Shown here one piece after another: positions 19,620 through 31,862 of a stretch of DNA of 64,000 nt; positions within the stretch are counted from its first letter, which is position 1; every line of letters begins with the position of its first letter. Source of the DNA: Boswellia sacra (taxonomy: Eukaryota; Streptophyta; Magnoliopsida; Sapindales; Burseraceae); NCBI GenBank assembly GCA_013180625.2, contig SNVD02014686.1:28168-92167 (forward strand), read 5' to 3'. The position numbers and the translations under genes were made by a program. The notes under the pieces were generated by a model. It had not been told where the DNA came from and did no database searches. It worked only from the letters and a program-made list of their open reading frames with translations.

Positions 19620-20900
19620 TCGTACAAAGGGTAGTGTAAAAGCTCACAATCCCAATGTTTCTCCTTCTCCAAAACCTTCTATTGGAGTAGTTAAGAAAGA
19701 AAAGACTACCCATAAGAAGTCTGTAGCTCATTGTTCCAAAGATAAAAAAACTGAAACTTCTAAACCACCAGTTCATAGGAGCTCATGTTTACAAAGCCGT
19801 CGCTCTTCAACAATTAATTCTAAACATGTTAATCTAAGTGACTTTACTTATGAGAAATCTTCTTCTAAAGACAATTCTATACCTTCTTCTGAAGCTGAGA
19901 GTGAACATCATATTACTCAAGTATGTTTCTATTATTTGTATAGTTTTTTTATGTTTCTATATCTGTATTGACTGGAAAGTGTTTGTGGAGTCAACTTAAG
20001 CATGCCATGTTTGAAGAAGACAAAGAGGATACTAGCAATGGAGCTTATGACATTGATTCAGTTCTTAAGAGCCTTAATGCAATGGAGGATATTAAGACTG
20101 CAAAAACGAAGAGAGAAGCCCTTGAGGAAGAAAAATCTGAAACAAAAAAGGGTAAATTTGCTCCTGAACTAAAGATTCCCACAGTTAAAGTCCTAAGTCC
20201 TCTAAAACCTTTCTCTGGTAAGTTTCTTTACTCTCTTTTGTGTTCTTTTTTTTTTCAAGTAGATCTCTAACCCCTCCTTTATTTATAGCTGCTAATATTG
20301 TTTAACAAATTCGAGGACTATTAGGTTTCTTATGAAGACATAGATACTGTTTATGTGCCTATTGATATTCTATATAAGCCTTTTATTGTTAAGGCTCCTT
20401 TTCAAGGGCTAGATATTCCCATGGATTTGATCCCCTTTTTAAATAGTTTTGAGAACAAACATGCAAGTTATCTGGATGATTGCTCTCTTCTAAAAAGATG
20501 GAAAGAAATAAGAGTGACTCTCCTAGGCTGTGTTTTGAAAGGTATGGCTAGCATTTCCTTTGATAATTTGAGTTTCAGTGACTTCCTTTATTAGAGAGCT
20601 GCTTGTAACAATTTGGTGTAGACACAATTAGATGTTGGCTTCCTGATGAGGCACATTGATGAGTTGGTCAGGGCTTTCTATGGTCTGTATCACAAAAATG
20701 ACAAGCTTCTTTAAGCAACCTCTCAACTAAGTTTAGCTCAAAATGACCTCATTGTTCTTCAAGTCTCAATATACTGATTTACAGAAGCAAATAGAGACTC
20801 TACAGAAGAAAATCTTTGAGCTAAAACAAGAGAAGACTTATTTGGCTGCTTTGTCTGCTCCAAATGTCTCGGTGATAGTTGCTGAATCTTAGAAAGGTCG
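19620..20900 (+). pseudogene. antisense ORF of element D, with probable introns; unknown product
   Basis: This is coding-like plus-strand sequence lying beyond the integrase of D and opposite to pol. A Lys/Ser-rich part (about 19660-19920, 'KKEKTTHKKSVAHC') ends at a GTATGTTT splice-donor-like site. The next part, 'ALEEEKSETKKGKFAPELKI', is within 19968-20222, ending at GGTAAGTTT. 'PFQGLDIPMDLIPFLNSFE' follows at 20355-20594, and then a coiled-coil segment, 'LQKQIETLQKKIFELKQEK', at 20770-20840. Antisense ORFs at this place are known in the Tat lineage, where some resemble plant mobile domain proteins. That identity is only a suggestion here because I see no diagnostic motif. Several stops make it a pseudogene. 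Confidence 0.55.
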
Positions 20901-21149
20901 TCATGCTAATGATGGACTGTTTTAAATGCTTTTGTTGTTTGATTTCTTTGTTTTTCATAGACATGTTTTTGTTTTTGATGTAAAGATCCTATTTTGCACC
21001 TATGGACTATTTTGAATTCTGTTTGGAGAACCATTTTGAATCAAATATTATGAAGGTTTTGAGAACTATTTTGAATCAAATATTATAAAATATTTGACTT
21101 TACTGTCTCCTTCGTTGCTTGCAATAATTACAATGAAAAAACGTGGATA
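20901..21149. other. spacer between antisense ORF and integrase of D
   Basis: This T-rich DNA has a small tandem duplication of 'attttgaatcaaatattat' at about 21030-21087. No gene is seen. Confidence 0.5.
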
Positions 21150-22160
21150 TCACATATTAATTTTTTGCAAAACCACACAATAGAAATAAAGTTTTAACCA
21201 CTTGCCATTTATAAGATCTACGAGGTCTTTTCCTTCTGAATTTGTCAAAAGAAAGTACCCACTGCCATAGGTTTTCTTGACAATGAAAGGGCCAACCCAT
21301 GATGGAGAAAACTTTGAAGGAGGAGGCATGTTTTTTTCTAACATGATTGGTTGCTTTAAGTACTAAACTACCTTTACTAATGTTTCTATTTTTTACTGAC
21401 TTTGTGTAAACCAAAGCTGCCCTTTTTTTTGTATAATTGCATCCTATCTTGAGCAATCTTCCTTTCTTCTTCAAATGTTTCCAATTCTTTCCTCCTTATT
21501 TGTTCGTAAGCTTTTGTATCATCAGAGAATAGAGTTCTTGCTATAGGAACCCTATTTCTATTGGTAAGATTGCTTTTGTTCCATAAACAAGCAAATAAGG
21601 TGAAAACTCAATTGGTGTTCCTGGAGCTATTCGATATGCCCATAGATCATCTAGCAAGTAGACATCCCATCCTTCTATATACACATGGATCATCTTGCTG
21701 GGTATTTTAATGAGTGTTTTATTCATTGTTTCAACTTGTCCATTTCCTTGGGGATAACATGGAGTTGACTGAACATGTTTGATTTTATATTCTTCCAAAG
21801 TAGCATGAACCTATTTATTGACAAATGGAGTGCCATTATCAGAGATGATTTTGCATGGGATTTCATATCTGTGGGTGACATTTTCTCTAATGAAATTTGC
21901 TACTATAGCCCCTGAAGCTTTCTTCAAAGCTTTGGCTTCAACCCACTTGGTAAAGTATTCTGTAGCAATAAGAATCCACATATACCCATACAATGGTGGG
22001 TGAATTGGCCCAACTAAATCAAACCCTCAATATGTAAGGGCCATGGGGCTTTTATGTTTTGTACGGTTGTAGGATGCTGATGAAGCCCATTGTCGTGTAT
22101 CTGGCATGTGTGACATTTCTTCTCAAATTCTTTCGACTTGCTGCTTCATTCCTTCCCATA
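21150..22160 (-). pseudogene. D integrase (Tat-like), decayed
   Basis: The zinc-finger end is seen as 'CQIHDNGLHQHPTT' near 22080-22115. The catalytic core has 'WILIATEYFTKWVEAKAL', 'KIISDNGTPFVNK' (second Asp) and 'QGNGQVETMNK' (catalytic Glu), then 'FSPYLLVYGTKAILPIE'. The C-terminal domain has 'PSWVGPFIVKKTYGSGYF' near 21250-21310. Stops at about 21800 and 21535 and frame changes break it. All recognised catalytic positions are retained, so decay is by frame damage. Confidence 0.85.
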
Positions 22161-22758
22161 AATAACCTTTGTCTAGGAGTTGTCTGTATAATTTCTCCTT
22201 GATGTTCCCCACAATCTCTAGCAAGGAATTCTTATAGAATTTTTCTGGCTTCATGTGAACTTAAATATCTCAATGATTCCTCATTGAGTCCTTTTTTGAA
22301 TAAGATGTTTCCATAGATGAAATATCTTTTTGTAGCCCTTTGGATTTGACGTGCCTCTTTCTTATTGACTAGCAACTCTTTCTGGATCAGGAATTTAAAA
22401 ATTAGATTCCGCCAATCTTCTTCATATGGAATTGTTAATACCTCTTCTCTCGGTTACTTTACATAGCACTCTGGGCAAGTAATTTGCACTTTATCAGCTT
22501 GTTTTTCTTTTCATTACTGGCCAAAAGTAACCTGCTCTCTATAGCTTTCTGCATAAACTGATTTTCCCTTTTGTTCTATAATTCTCCTGATGAATTTGTT
22601 GGAGTTTCTGGATAGCTTCTTTTGGACCCAAATATCTAGTCATGATTCCTTCTAAAAGTCGCTTGTACAAACCCTCTAGTATTATCATGTAGTCCTTCAA
22701 TTGTTTTAAAATACCGAGGATATTTCCTTTTTTTCAAAGCTCGATAGACAAGAAATCT
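22161..22758 (-). pseudogene. D pol linker between second RNase H and integrase
   Basis: Pieces of polyprotein are recognisable by position only, with many stops. No separate gene is present. Confidence 0.5.
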
Positions 22759-23280
22759 CTAATCCTTTATTGAGAGTTGGGATTCAAAACTATAGTCAGT
22801 TTCAAGTACAATGAAAGCTCTCTGTATGATGTTTACAGCCGTGTTTCCCTGTTCTAGATGAAGCATCAATCCGATAATGGCAAGTGCATTTGTTATTCTA
22901 TTGTTTGCCTTGGGTACATGTTCTATCTCTACTACTTTGAATCTCTTGACAAGCTTCTGTGCCACGGTTCTATATGGCACTAAGGCTAGTTCTTTTACTG
23001 AAAACTCACCCCATAACTGATTGATCACCTAATTAGAGTCCCTTATAAGCTTAATAGATTTTGCTCCCATCATAGAAGCCATTAGAAGTCTAGAAATTGC
23101 TCTTTCATATTTCGCCATGTTGTTTGTCGCTATAAGTGCTAATTTTATCACCCATGCTGTTGAATTCTTTTCTGGATCTATTAAAATAACTCTTATTGCT
23201 GCTTTTGTAGCTGTTGCAACACCATCAAAATGACAAATCTAGAACTCATTTATTTCTTCTGCCCTTGTATTTTCTTCTAG
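22759..23280 (-). pseudogene. D second RNase H-like domain
   Basis: The minus strand shows 'NNMAKYERAISRLLMAS' and 'IKLIRDSN' followed by 'VINQLWGEFSVKELALVPYR' and 'VEIEHVPKANNRITNALA'. These match the order of the additional RNase H found in Tat-type elements (N-x-A-E-Y, SDSxLV-x-Q, IPRxxNxxADALA). The first acidic and later Asp positions are partly replaced, so the domain is probably inactive. Confidence 0.75.
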
Positions 23281-23740
23281 CAATCCTCCAGGTATTTCTT
23301 TAGATAAAGCGATTGTTTTTATTTAACAAGGTGGTGATCATGTCTATTACAACTTCGCTTTTAATAGCTTTTAAAGTGATACAGATAATATCATATTCCA
23401 TTAACTATAATAACCATCTTGCTAACCTTCCAGATAAAATAGGTTCCATGAGTAAGTACTTGAGAGGGTTTGTTTTCATCATAAGCTCTAGTTTGTGTGC
23501 GAGGAAATAGTGTCGTAATTTCTTAGCAATATAAATTGGTGGACACAGATGCTCAGCATCTGTATACTTTCCCTCATCTTCTGTCATTTGTCTGCTGATG
23601 TAATAAATTGGATTCTCGACCTCTTCTTTATTGTCTTGAGCGAGTAAAGCCCTAATTGTTGTTGATGTATTTGCCAAATAGATCTTTAAAGGCTTTCCTT
23701 TTATAGGCGCTTTCTTTATGGGCAGATGCAAGATAAGATT
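23281..23740 (-). pseudogene. D RT connection and first RNase H
   Basis: The frame at 23731-23405 reads 'LKIYLANTSTTIRALLAQD', 'PIYYISRQMTEDEGKYTDAE' and 'LRHYFLAHKLELM', the typical first RNase H domain of a gypsy element. The domain ends in frame-shifted sequence at about 23290. Confidence 0.8.
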
Positions 23741-24860
23741 CTGGATTTTCTACAGTACATGACTATGTTCTTCATTCCACAAAAATTTTGACTTTTTCTT
23801 GAGTAGAGGAGTGAAAATGCTAACAAGGGCTACTAATCTAAGGACAAAAATGTAAAAAAACTTACCAAGTAGACTGTTCAAATCTTTCTGGGTTGATGGA
23901 GTTGCAACAGAAGCAATATTCTGGATTTTAGTTGGATCAACACCTATTCCCCTCTGGTGAACAATAAACTATAGAAATTTGCCTAATGAGACTCCAAAAG
24001 CACATTTCTTTGGATTCATTTTTAAATTGTAAAGGCAACATCTCTCAAATACGCTCTTAACGATTTCTAGATATCCCTTCTTAGTTTTGATTTCACCACT
24101 AGATCATTGACACAATCTTCAACCTCTTTTCCCATCATATCATGAAAAATGACTGTCATTGCTCGTTGATGAGTAGCCCCTACTTTTTTTAATCTGAAGG
24201 GCATCACAATGTAATAAAAGTTATCGAAAGATGTCTAGAAAGCAGTTTTGTGAGCATCTCTTGGAGACATTTTGATCTGGTTGTATCTGTTGAAGCCATC
24301 CTTAGGGCAAGCTTCGTTGAGATCATGAAAGTTGATGCATATCCATATCTAACCATTCTTCATTTTTACAGGCACTATATTGGCTAGCCAGGTTGGATGA
24401 GCAATCGGTTTAATAAAACCAACCGCCATTAACTTCTCTACTACTAGTTTGATTTGGGCTTCTACTTCTGGATTCAAATTTCTTCACAATTGCCTAATTG
24501 GATTGAACCCTAATTGGATGCTGAAAGAGTGACGTACAGTATCTAGATTTAGTCTAGGCATGCGAAGACATCTTTATATTGTTTGAGGATTTTCATAAAT
24601 TCTTTTCTTTTTGTATCAGTGACGTGAGTTCCAATTGAGACTTTTTGTTGCTTATCTGACTCTCAATTGAGATCAATTTCTTCCAACGTTCCTATCACAA
24701 CATTTTTACCATCTCACATACATTTTGGTGTCGTTTATATTTTTTGTTCTGCTTCTGCGTCATTCTCTACTGGCACTTCCTTTTGTATTCTTGTAGTAGC
24801 ACATAAAGTTACTTCTCTAGGGCCTTCCCACATGCTGTGATTAGGCCCCATAGACCGTCA
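23741..24860 (-). pseudogene. D reverse transcriptase, active site mutated
   Basis: Recognisable segments in shifting frames are 'MAVGFIKPIAHPTWLANIV', 'NEACPKDGFNRYNQI', 'MPFRLKKVGATHQRAM' and the active-site box. The box reads 'VEDCVNDLVVKSK' where the family has Y-V-D-D, so one of the two metal-binding Asp residues is lost. No frame survives over 80 codons here. Confidence 0.82.
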
Positions 24861-25880
24861 TAATCGGTATACCAATTTCCCTCTAGGTAATTTGGTTCTG
24901 ATACAATGAATGGGACCTCTCTTTTTTTCTTCTTTCCTCTATTTTTCTTGCAATACTTGTCACAAAACTATCTTTTCTTCCCATTTTGGTAATGAAACTG
25001 GCTAAAACATGAAAGCGAATCTAGTTTTTGTAGTGGCATATTCATGATAGAACTCTGCATCAGGTAAATGGCTTTTTGTTTTATCAAAAGGGGGCTGATT
25101 TACTAGAACTCGGATGGGGTTGAGACCTATTCTCCTTGTTACACATTGATGATAAATAGATACCATTAATTTATGTCGATTCAACGAAGGTCTGTCCAAC
25201 AAATCTGATAACTAATATCTACATATAGTACATGGAATCTAGTGTTGGCTTATACAGGTTTTATAGAAAGGTCTATCTGGATGAAACCAATGGTTTTTTA
25301 TGTATTGTTTCCAAACCCTGTTATTATAATTATAGATCTTACTATTTTTCCTTGATCTATCCCTGCTGCTTCTAGAATTGACAAAGGGATATTATTGATA
25401 AGGAGCTCATATCTATTAAAGCACGTTTAATTATCACATTATTTATTTAAGCCTCTAGATAAAGAGGCCTACATATGATCTGCATATGGGACTTCTATAT
25501 CTTCATCTGTAAATATGATTGCATTCATGCTCTCTAGTAATACTTAATTGGTTTTGAATTCCGATGCATAATATTCTGGACCATATTCTATTGAAACTTT
25601 CATCAGTGCTTCTATTGTAGCAATTTTGGCTTGAGGACCATAACCCACTTGATGGAACAGAGACTTGAATTTTGGGTTGTGTTGAAGCGATCGAATTATA
25701 AGATATGGATGCTGTTGTGGAATTTCTTTCTCTGTGTCACTTATCTATAGAACAACTGCAAAAAGTGCGCTTTTCTATGCATCTGGTATTATGTAAGTTA
25801 CAGCAAAACTTTTTAGCTTATGAACTAGAAAAGGATCTTCTTCAATGATTTATCTTGGTTTGGAAGTTCAAGTGTGCCAT
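24861..25880 (-). pseudogene. D protease region, heavily decayed
   Basis: A motif 'ALIDMSSLSI' near 25400 occupies the protease active-site position (family: D-T-G-S). The rest is broken by stops. The assignment rests mainly on order between gag and RT. Confidence 0.5.
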
Positions 25881-27118
25881 AAGTAATTTTCTCATGAACT
25901 ATTTTCTATAATACCTGACAAGCAGTAGTGGTATGTCCTGTCCTCCGATGAAATTTGCAATATTCTATCTGTTGTTTTTCTTCTTTGTTGGTAATCGTGG
26001 GACAAAGGGTAATCTGACTACACTGTCTTCAATCCATCGATCTATAAGATTGTCTAACTCTTCTGTTGAATAGAAGACTATAGGATACTTTGTGAATGCT
26101 CTTCACTTTTCTTTAGTATTGAACCTCGGCTTCCTTTTTTGACAAAAAAAGTGTGACTACGTGAACTGAATTCTTTTCTTTCTGGTTTGGCATTCTTCTG
26201 GACAAGTTTGACTGACATAGCTATCTTTCTATCTGACTTTAGAAGCTTTATGAATTGTGTAATATTGGCATGTTTTAGAAAACTTCTGTATTATGGGATG
26301 ATATTGCTGATGCAAGTTTCTACCAACTCAGCCTTATGATGTTCTGTATAACATTCTAATGTCAAATCTCTTAACCTTTTAACAAAATCAACCAAAAGTT
26401 CTGTAGCCTCTTGTTTAATGTTATTGAGTTACACCATAGTTACCTTTTCTTCATGCTGAAAATACTTACAAAATTTTCTAGCCAATTCATCCGATGAGTG
26501 AATTGATGTAGGAGTAAGAGAAGTGTACTAGGTATATGCCCTGTCCATAAGTGCCTTGTCTATAAGTGACTTGGAGAATTCTCTAACCCTCAAATCTGTA
26601 TCACCAGCAAAAGATCCCAACATATCCAAATAGCATGCAATATGTTCTCTGGGTTTCCTTTTCTTCCATCAAATAAAGGAACATGTGGAACCTCATGCCC
26701 AGAAGGGTATGGTTTAAACATGATTTCTTTTCAATAAGGTGGCTGAGGGACATATTTTGAATCTGAATCATTCTTACTCAGTTCTTTCTGGATTGATGAC
26801 AAGATGTCTGCTTGCGAGATAAAAACATTTGAATTTGCTGACCTCTTGCTTGCTGATGCACTCAGTTTGTTTTCCTTTGCTCTATCACCATTTTCTTTTG
26901 GTTACACGTCCTCTCGAATGTGTTTGAGTGATTCGAAGATTATCTCCTGGGTATCTTGCAGATTTTAAATAGTGGATTTCAAACCTTCAATCCTTTCTTC
27001 CAACTCTTTGATTCGTTCGAAATTTCTCTATCGTTTTGTTGATTCTCGTATTCTTTTTCTGCTTTCTGTAGTTTTTTCATAACTAATGTTTCCTTTTTTT
27101 GCTTTACCATACCATATC
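25881..27118 (-). pseudogene. D gag, decayed
   Basis: Gag landmarks on the minus strand are 'DLRVREFSKSL' and 'SSDELARKFCKYFQHEEKV', then 'ELLVDFVKRLRDLTLECY', and a CHHC-type knuckle YCKFHRRTGHTTTAC at 25919-25965 of the kind seen in Tat-like Gag. Several stops are present. The start is not definable. Confidence 0.72.
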
Positions 27119-27131
27119 TCTAGCCAACTCA

Positions 27132-27145
27132 CCAGTGGAGTCACC
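27132..27145 (-). other. D primer-binding site
   Basis: On the minus strand GGTGACTCCACTGG lies three bases past the LTR end. It resembles the TGGCGACTCCGCTGG-type primer site of Tat elements. It places the 5' LTR of D at 27149-27899. Confidence 0.72.
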
Positions 27146-27148
27146 TTT

Positions 27149-27899
27149 TGTTATGTCCCAACTTTACAGTAATACAAAAAATGCAATTTTATGCTTTGCA
27201 AAGAAAAACAAGTTATAAAAATACCTTTCTATATGAAAGATCCAGAATACCCTTCGTTGTCACGAAACTTCTGTCTGAGTTGCAAAGAGCTGGCCTACAT
27301 CACCTCGAAACTTCGAAGAGATTAGGAGAAGCCGTGTTGCAGATATATTATAGCGACTCATATAAGGAAATGGATCAAAGCTTCTGGATAAGATGTGGCG
27401 GTGGAAGTAAGCAGCCAATATGAGAGTTGGTCATACAGAATAGACTGGAATAATGCCTATGGAACTAATTTATTGAAATAATGGCCTGTATGTTACTATC
27501 TAGATACTATTTTGGAGAAATATAGATATGACTATGATTTCCTTTTTGATTTGAAACACGAGGACAGTGATCTGAAAGCAATGTGTAGACTAACGATATG
27601 AAAGAAATAGTTGGGACGTAATTAATCAGGCAAAGGATAGAAACACAAAACGGCTACAACCAATGACAACAAACTGTATGATGATTTTATGTAAATTTTG
27701 AACATGAATGGATATATTTAGACTGTATTTAATGAAAATCGTGCCTGACAGGTGTTTTTAGATAGTGTTTTGGCTATAAAAGACATGAACAAGGTTGTGT
27801 TTAATTCTAATGATCAAGGAATGTGTTTAAGAAGTATGTTTAGATGCATAAAAGAATGAGGATGATTGTTGAATAATAATAAGAATGTGTTTATAAACA
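27149..27899 (-). repeat. D 5' LTR
   Basis: It runs TGTTATGTCCCAAC...TTTATAAACA on the plus strand, about 751 bp, bounded by the primer site on one side and the truncated B LTR on the other. No second copy is in the window, so the boundaries rest on the TG...CA ends and the primer site. The frame at 27148-27423 inside it is not a gene. Confidence 0.7.
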
Positions 27900-28901
27900 T
27901 TGGATTTTTTAGGCTCAATGATAAAATGGAGATGAATATTGAGCAATAAAAATGACTGAAATGCCCTTGGAAGCCAAAGGAAGAGGTGAGAAGGAATCAA
28001 CCAAGAGTCTTGAAAACTGACACATGATTACAAAAAATCACAAAAATTAATCCATGAAGAATCCAGTGATGAGTCATATACCTTCGCGAAGCTACGGATG
28101 TCTAGTTTTCATTAAATTTTATGAATCCCAAATCAATATTGAACTCAAAGAGTTATACGCGATCAAATGGATGAAGGGCAGAGGGAACTACATTGAAAAA
28201 AATGCAAAATTGAAAGATCTGGTGGGCAACAACCAGTTGGCTGTCTACCAACGGCCAGCCGATTGTTAGAGTACTGACAGACGATCTCCCAACAGCCAAC
28301 CGACTGTTGTCCTTTTAATTTGGAAAATTTCAATTTCAACCTTCCTTTTTTGTTTTTTTCATTCGTTTTTCAACTTCAACCATTCATTATATAAACGCCT
28401 TCTCTCCTCACTTTCACTGGTAGATGAAATCCTCTTTTCTTCCTCTTGAAAACGCACTTGAGAATTCAAGGAGTCTTTTCTAGTTTAAAGTTTTTGAGAG
28501 TTTTATATTGCTCTAAACCCAAAAGGGTGCATCTTAAGAGTAGTTCTCTCCTCTCCCTCCTCTTTTCTTATTTATTTTTCTTGCTTTAGAATAAGTATGT
28601 TTAGGCTTATTTATGCTTAGAATATGTATGTTTAGGATTTATTTTAATGCTTAGAAGGATGTTTAGGGATTTTATAAATTATTTAACCCTTTGTTTGTTT
28701 TGCAAGATGGAAATGCGTATTGAGGTAAGTCCACTTTTCTTTCTTTATTAGAATCATGATTAGGAATCTATTTTCTTTGTGAATGCTTAGAATCATGCTT
28801 AAGAGCACATGATTAGAATCATGCTAGAAAGACTTGTAATTACTTTGAAGTATGCTACAAAATAGCATAGAGTAGGTCTTGAACTACCTTAATTGCCCTT
28901 T
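27900..28901 (+). repeat. LTR-B fragment, plus orientation
   Basis: This is the first half of a B LTR, lacking about nine terminal bases (it begins 'ttggattttttaggctc') and ending where another B LTR in the opposite orientation begins. It contains the palindrome cluster at 28228-28312 and a TATA box at 28388-28395. Confidence 0.82.
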
Positions 28902-30900
28902 TGTGAAAGGTGTTTTCATCCTGCCAGAGCGTTTGCGACCGCGACAATATGTCAAAACCTTTTTCGAGACTCAAGGGAAAACAAACGAGTCATGGGTACG
29001 TCTAGAGAAATAGAGTCACCACCTAATTCTTCAATTGGGAATGAATAGGGGTAATCCAATCCCTTGCTTCAAGACCTAAACTACCCTCATCCCTTCAAAG
29101 ATGGGTTCGGGAAGTTAAGTACAAGTCATTTGCCTTGCTTGGATCAAAATCTAGCCTCCACTAGAGTATACCAAATTAGAATAGCTCATGTTGCTATACA
29201 ATCCACTTAAGGTTGTTCGTTTTATGCACAAATTCCAATTTTACCTTCATTAATCATATGAGGTATATTCAACCAAGACAGTAGTATATTCATACATAAA
29301 AAAAGAGAGGAGAACATATTACATTCCTTTTCAAACATAGGGAAAAGGGAAGAGGATTATATCAATTGTTCTTTAACAATAAAGTAAAGTGATTCTACTT
29401 CTAAGCTCTTTAAAATATCGCATTCATATAAATCAAGTATTCTATAATAAAAGCATATTCATGCATATTCAATACAAACATTCAAATCGAGATTCGATAG
29501 ATAATAAATTTCTCACCACCATATGTGAGTCTATGCAATGTCTATCAAGCCTTTTTCGTAGCATTATTCAAACATACATTCAATTATTCTAAGTGATGGT
29601 CCTTCACCATCAACGTGAGTCCGCCACTACTTCATCGCATCATACAATTGAACATGGTATATTCATTCATGTGTTCATATCAATCAATTAGAATTCTAGC
29701 TAAAGCCATAATCTAGAATCATGGCAATTTGACCTAACTTTGATAATTCTATCATGGTAATGTTACCTATTGTTATTCTAGCATAATTCATATCAATTTA
29801 TAAGTTTATAAGGAATCATGGCATTTCTAGCCTAAACATGGTTATCATGGCATATTCTAGCTTACTTCAAGCAATCATGATAAAAACATGGCTCCGCTAG
29901 CCTAATCAAGCATTCAAAGAGTAATCAAGGTAATTCACACCTATTCTATGCTATTTCCTCGCATACTTCAAAGCAATCATAAGTTTTTCTATCATGATTC
30001 TATTCATGTGCTCTTAAGCATAATTCTAGGCATGTGCTCCTAGGCATAATTCTAAGCATTCACTAAAAAAATAAATTCCTAATCATGATTATAATAAAGA
30101 AAGAAAAACGGCTTACCTCTACATGCATTTCCACCTCACAAAACAAACAAAGGGTTAAACAATTCATAAAACCCCTAAGCATGCTTCTAAACATTAAAAT
30201 ACAACCTAAACATGTTTATTCTAAGCATAAACAAGCCTAATCATGCTTAATTCTAAGCAAGAAAAATAAATTAGAAAAGATGAGGGAGAAGAGAGAACTG
30301 CTCTCAGGACGTATCCTTTCTGGGTTTAGAGTAACAATAGATGCCCAAAAAATATTAGATTGGAAAAAACTTCTTTAACTCTCAAGTGTGTCTTTAAGAG
30401 GAAGAAGAGAGGATTTTTAGATGTTGATATGTGTTTTGCAAAATGATGAGAGAGGTGTTTATATAAGAGAAGGCTGAGGCTGAAAAAGGAAGCAAAGAAA
30501 CAAATATGGAAGATGGCAATCTAAATTGCCAAAATTAAAAGGCCAACAACCAGGCGACTGTCTGACAGCCGAGCCTTCTTAGTTTGCAATTTTATAGTGC
30601 AGTCCTTTCTGACCTTCGTCTCAATTACACATAACTTTTTGAGTTCAACTTTGATTTGTAATCCATAAATTTCTATGAAAACTAGACATCTATAGCTTTG
30701 CAATGGTACATGACATCAATAGACTCCTTCTAGATTAATTTCTGTGATTTTTTGAAGTCATATGTTAGTTTCTAGGACCCTTTACCAATTTCTTCTCACC
30801 CCTTTCCTCTTCAGCTTCCAAGGGCATTTTGATCATTTTTTTTTTTTGCTTGACATTCATCTTTATTTCATCATCGAGCCTCAAAAATTTAGTGTCTACA
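28902..30900 (-). repeat. LTR-B, 3' LTR of B-right
   Basis: This 1999-bp LTR runs, on the plus strand, TGTGAAAGG...AGTGTCTACA. A G-rich polypurine tract lies immediately beyond its right end at 30901-30915 (minus strand), marking it as the 3' LTR of the minus-strand element B-right. The palindrome cluster is at about 30540-30580. Confidence 0.85.
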
Positions 30901-31049
30901 GCTTGCCCCCTACTTTGGAGAGGTTTGCAAGACACAAAGGTCGACAAAGTACTATTGCTTCATCATTCCTTCTTCCATCTTAACCTCTTCGCCTTTATCT
31001 TCAATCTTTCAAACTTCTCATCATCTCTTTTTTTCCTTCTACTCCTACA

Positions 31050-31215
31050 AACGGTATGCCCACTCAAAGGCTAGTACGCCCATTCAAGGGCTGAAGTGCC
31101 CATCTAAGGCGGATGTACCCGTTCAGAGGCTAGTATGTCCAACTAAGGGCTAAGGTGTGCCCATTCAAGGGCTAGTTTGCCCATCTAAGGGCTAAGGTGT
31201 GCCCATTCAAGGTCT
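31050..31215 (-). repeat. B-right array R5
   Basis: Tandem copies of about 24-28 bp carry 'gcccattcaagggctag' / 'gcccatctaagggctaagg'. Reverse-complement partner of 17455-17545. Confidence 0.8.
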
Positions 31216-31249
31216 AGAAAGCATCCTTATGATGCTTACGATGAAACAC

Positions 31250-31665
31250 TCTTCAGTGCACCTGTTTCTAACACTTTTCAATGCACCAACTTCTTAGGGT
31301 TTTCAACGCTCTTCAGTGCACCTACTTCCTAGGGTTTGGTAATACGCTTCGGTGCGCCTATTATAAGGGCTTCAAATACTCTTAAGTGAACCTACTTCTT
31401 AGAGTTTTTAACACTCTTTAGTGTGTCTCTTCTTAGGGCTTGTGTCTATTCTAAGGGCTTAAAACACTCTTAAGTGCACATACTTCTTAGAGTTTTCAAC
31501 ACTCTTCAGTGCGCCTCTTCTTAGGGCTTGTGCCTATTCTAACAGCTTAAAATACTCTTAAGTGCACCTACCTCTTAGGGTTTTTAACACTTTTCAGTGT
31601 GCCTTTTCTTAGGACTTGTGCCTATTCTAAGGACTTAAAACACCCTTAAGTGCACTTACCTTTTA
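31250..31665 (-). repeat. B-right array R3, ~88-bp units
   Basis: Repeats of 'cttaagtgcacctacttctt', 'agggttttcaacactcttca' and 'gtgcgcctcttcttagggct' form the inverted partner of 16797-17095, with four to five units. Confidence 0.85.
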
Positions 31666-31862
31666 AGGTTTCCTATTAATGCATGTCCACTGGGTAAACT
31701 TCTATCATGCACTATTTCGCGGTTCGACTGAGTATTCTTCTTTAATCTCTTCAAATTGTATTCATTGGGTTTCAAATACCCTTCTTCTGAGTATTCTTTA
31801 TTCTTCTTTAATCTCTTCAGTCTTTTCATTTATTAGGTTTCATGCCCTTTTTAAAAGCATAT

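Larger units (their letters stand above)
19602..27899 (-). mobile_element. D: Tat-like Ty3/gypsy retrotransposon, 3' LTR lost
   Basis: On the minus strand the order is 5'-LTR (27149-27899), primer site, gag, protease, RT, RNase H, a second RNase H-like domain, integrase; an antisense ORF follows toward the left end. The second RNase H and an antisense ORF beyond integrase are hallmarks of the Tat/Ogre group. Many stops and frame changes mark it as old. The left end is cut where the LTR of B-left ends, so the 3' LTR is missing. The right LTR end abuts a B LTR that lacks its first nine or so bases, so D probably inserted into a B LTR. Confidence 0.85.

Noticed and set aside
27148..27423. 91-codon plus-strand frame at the start of D's LTR
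   Set aside because: It coincides with the LTR just outside the primer site and has no recognisable domain.
17685..28901. One complete element bounded by the two plus-strand LTR-B copies with D as its interior
   Set aside because: The polypurine tract and TATA box show LTR-B is transcribed rightward, whereas D's pol runs leftward and D has its own LTR and primer site at 27132-27899.
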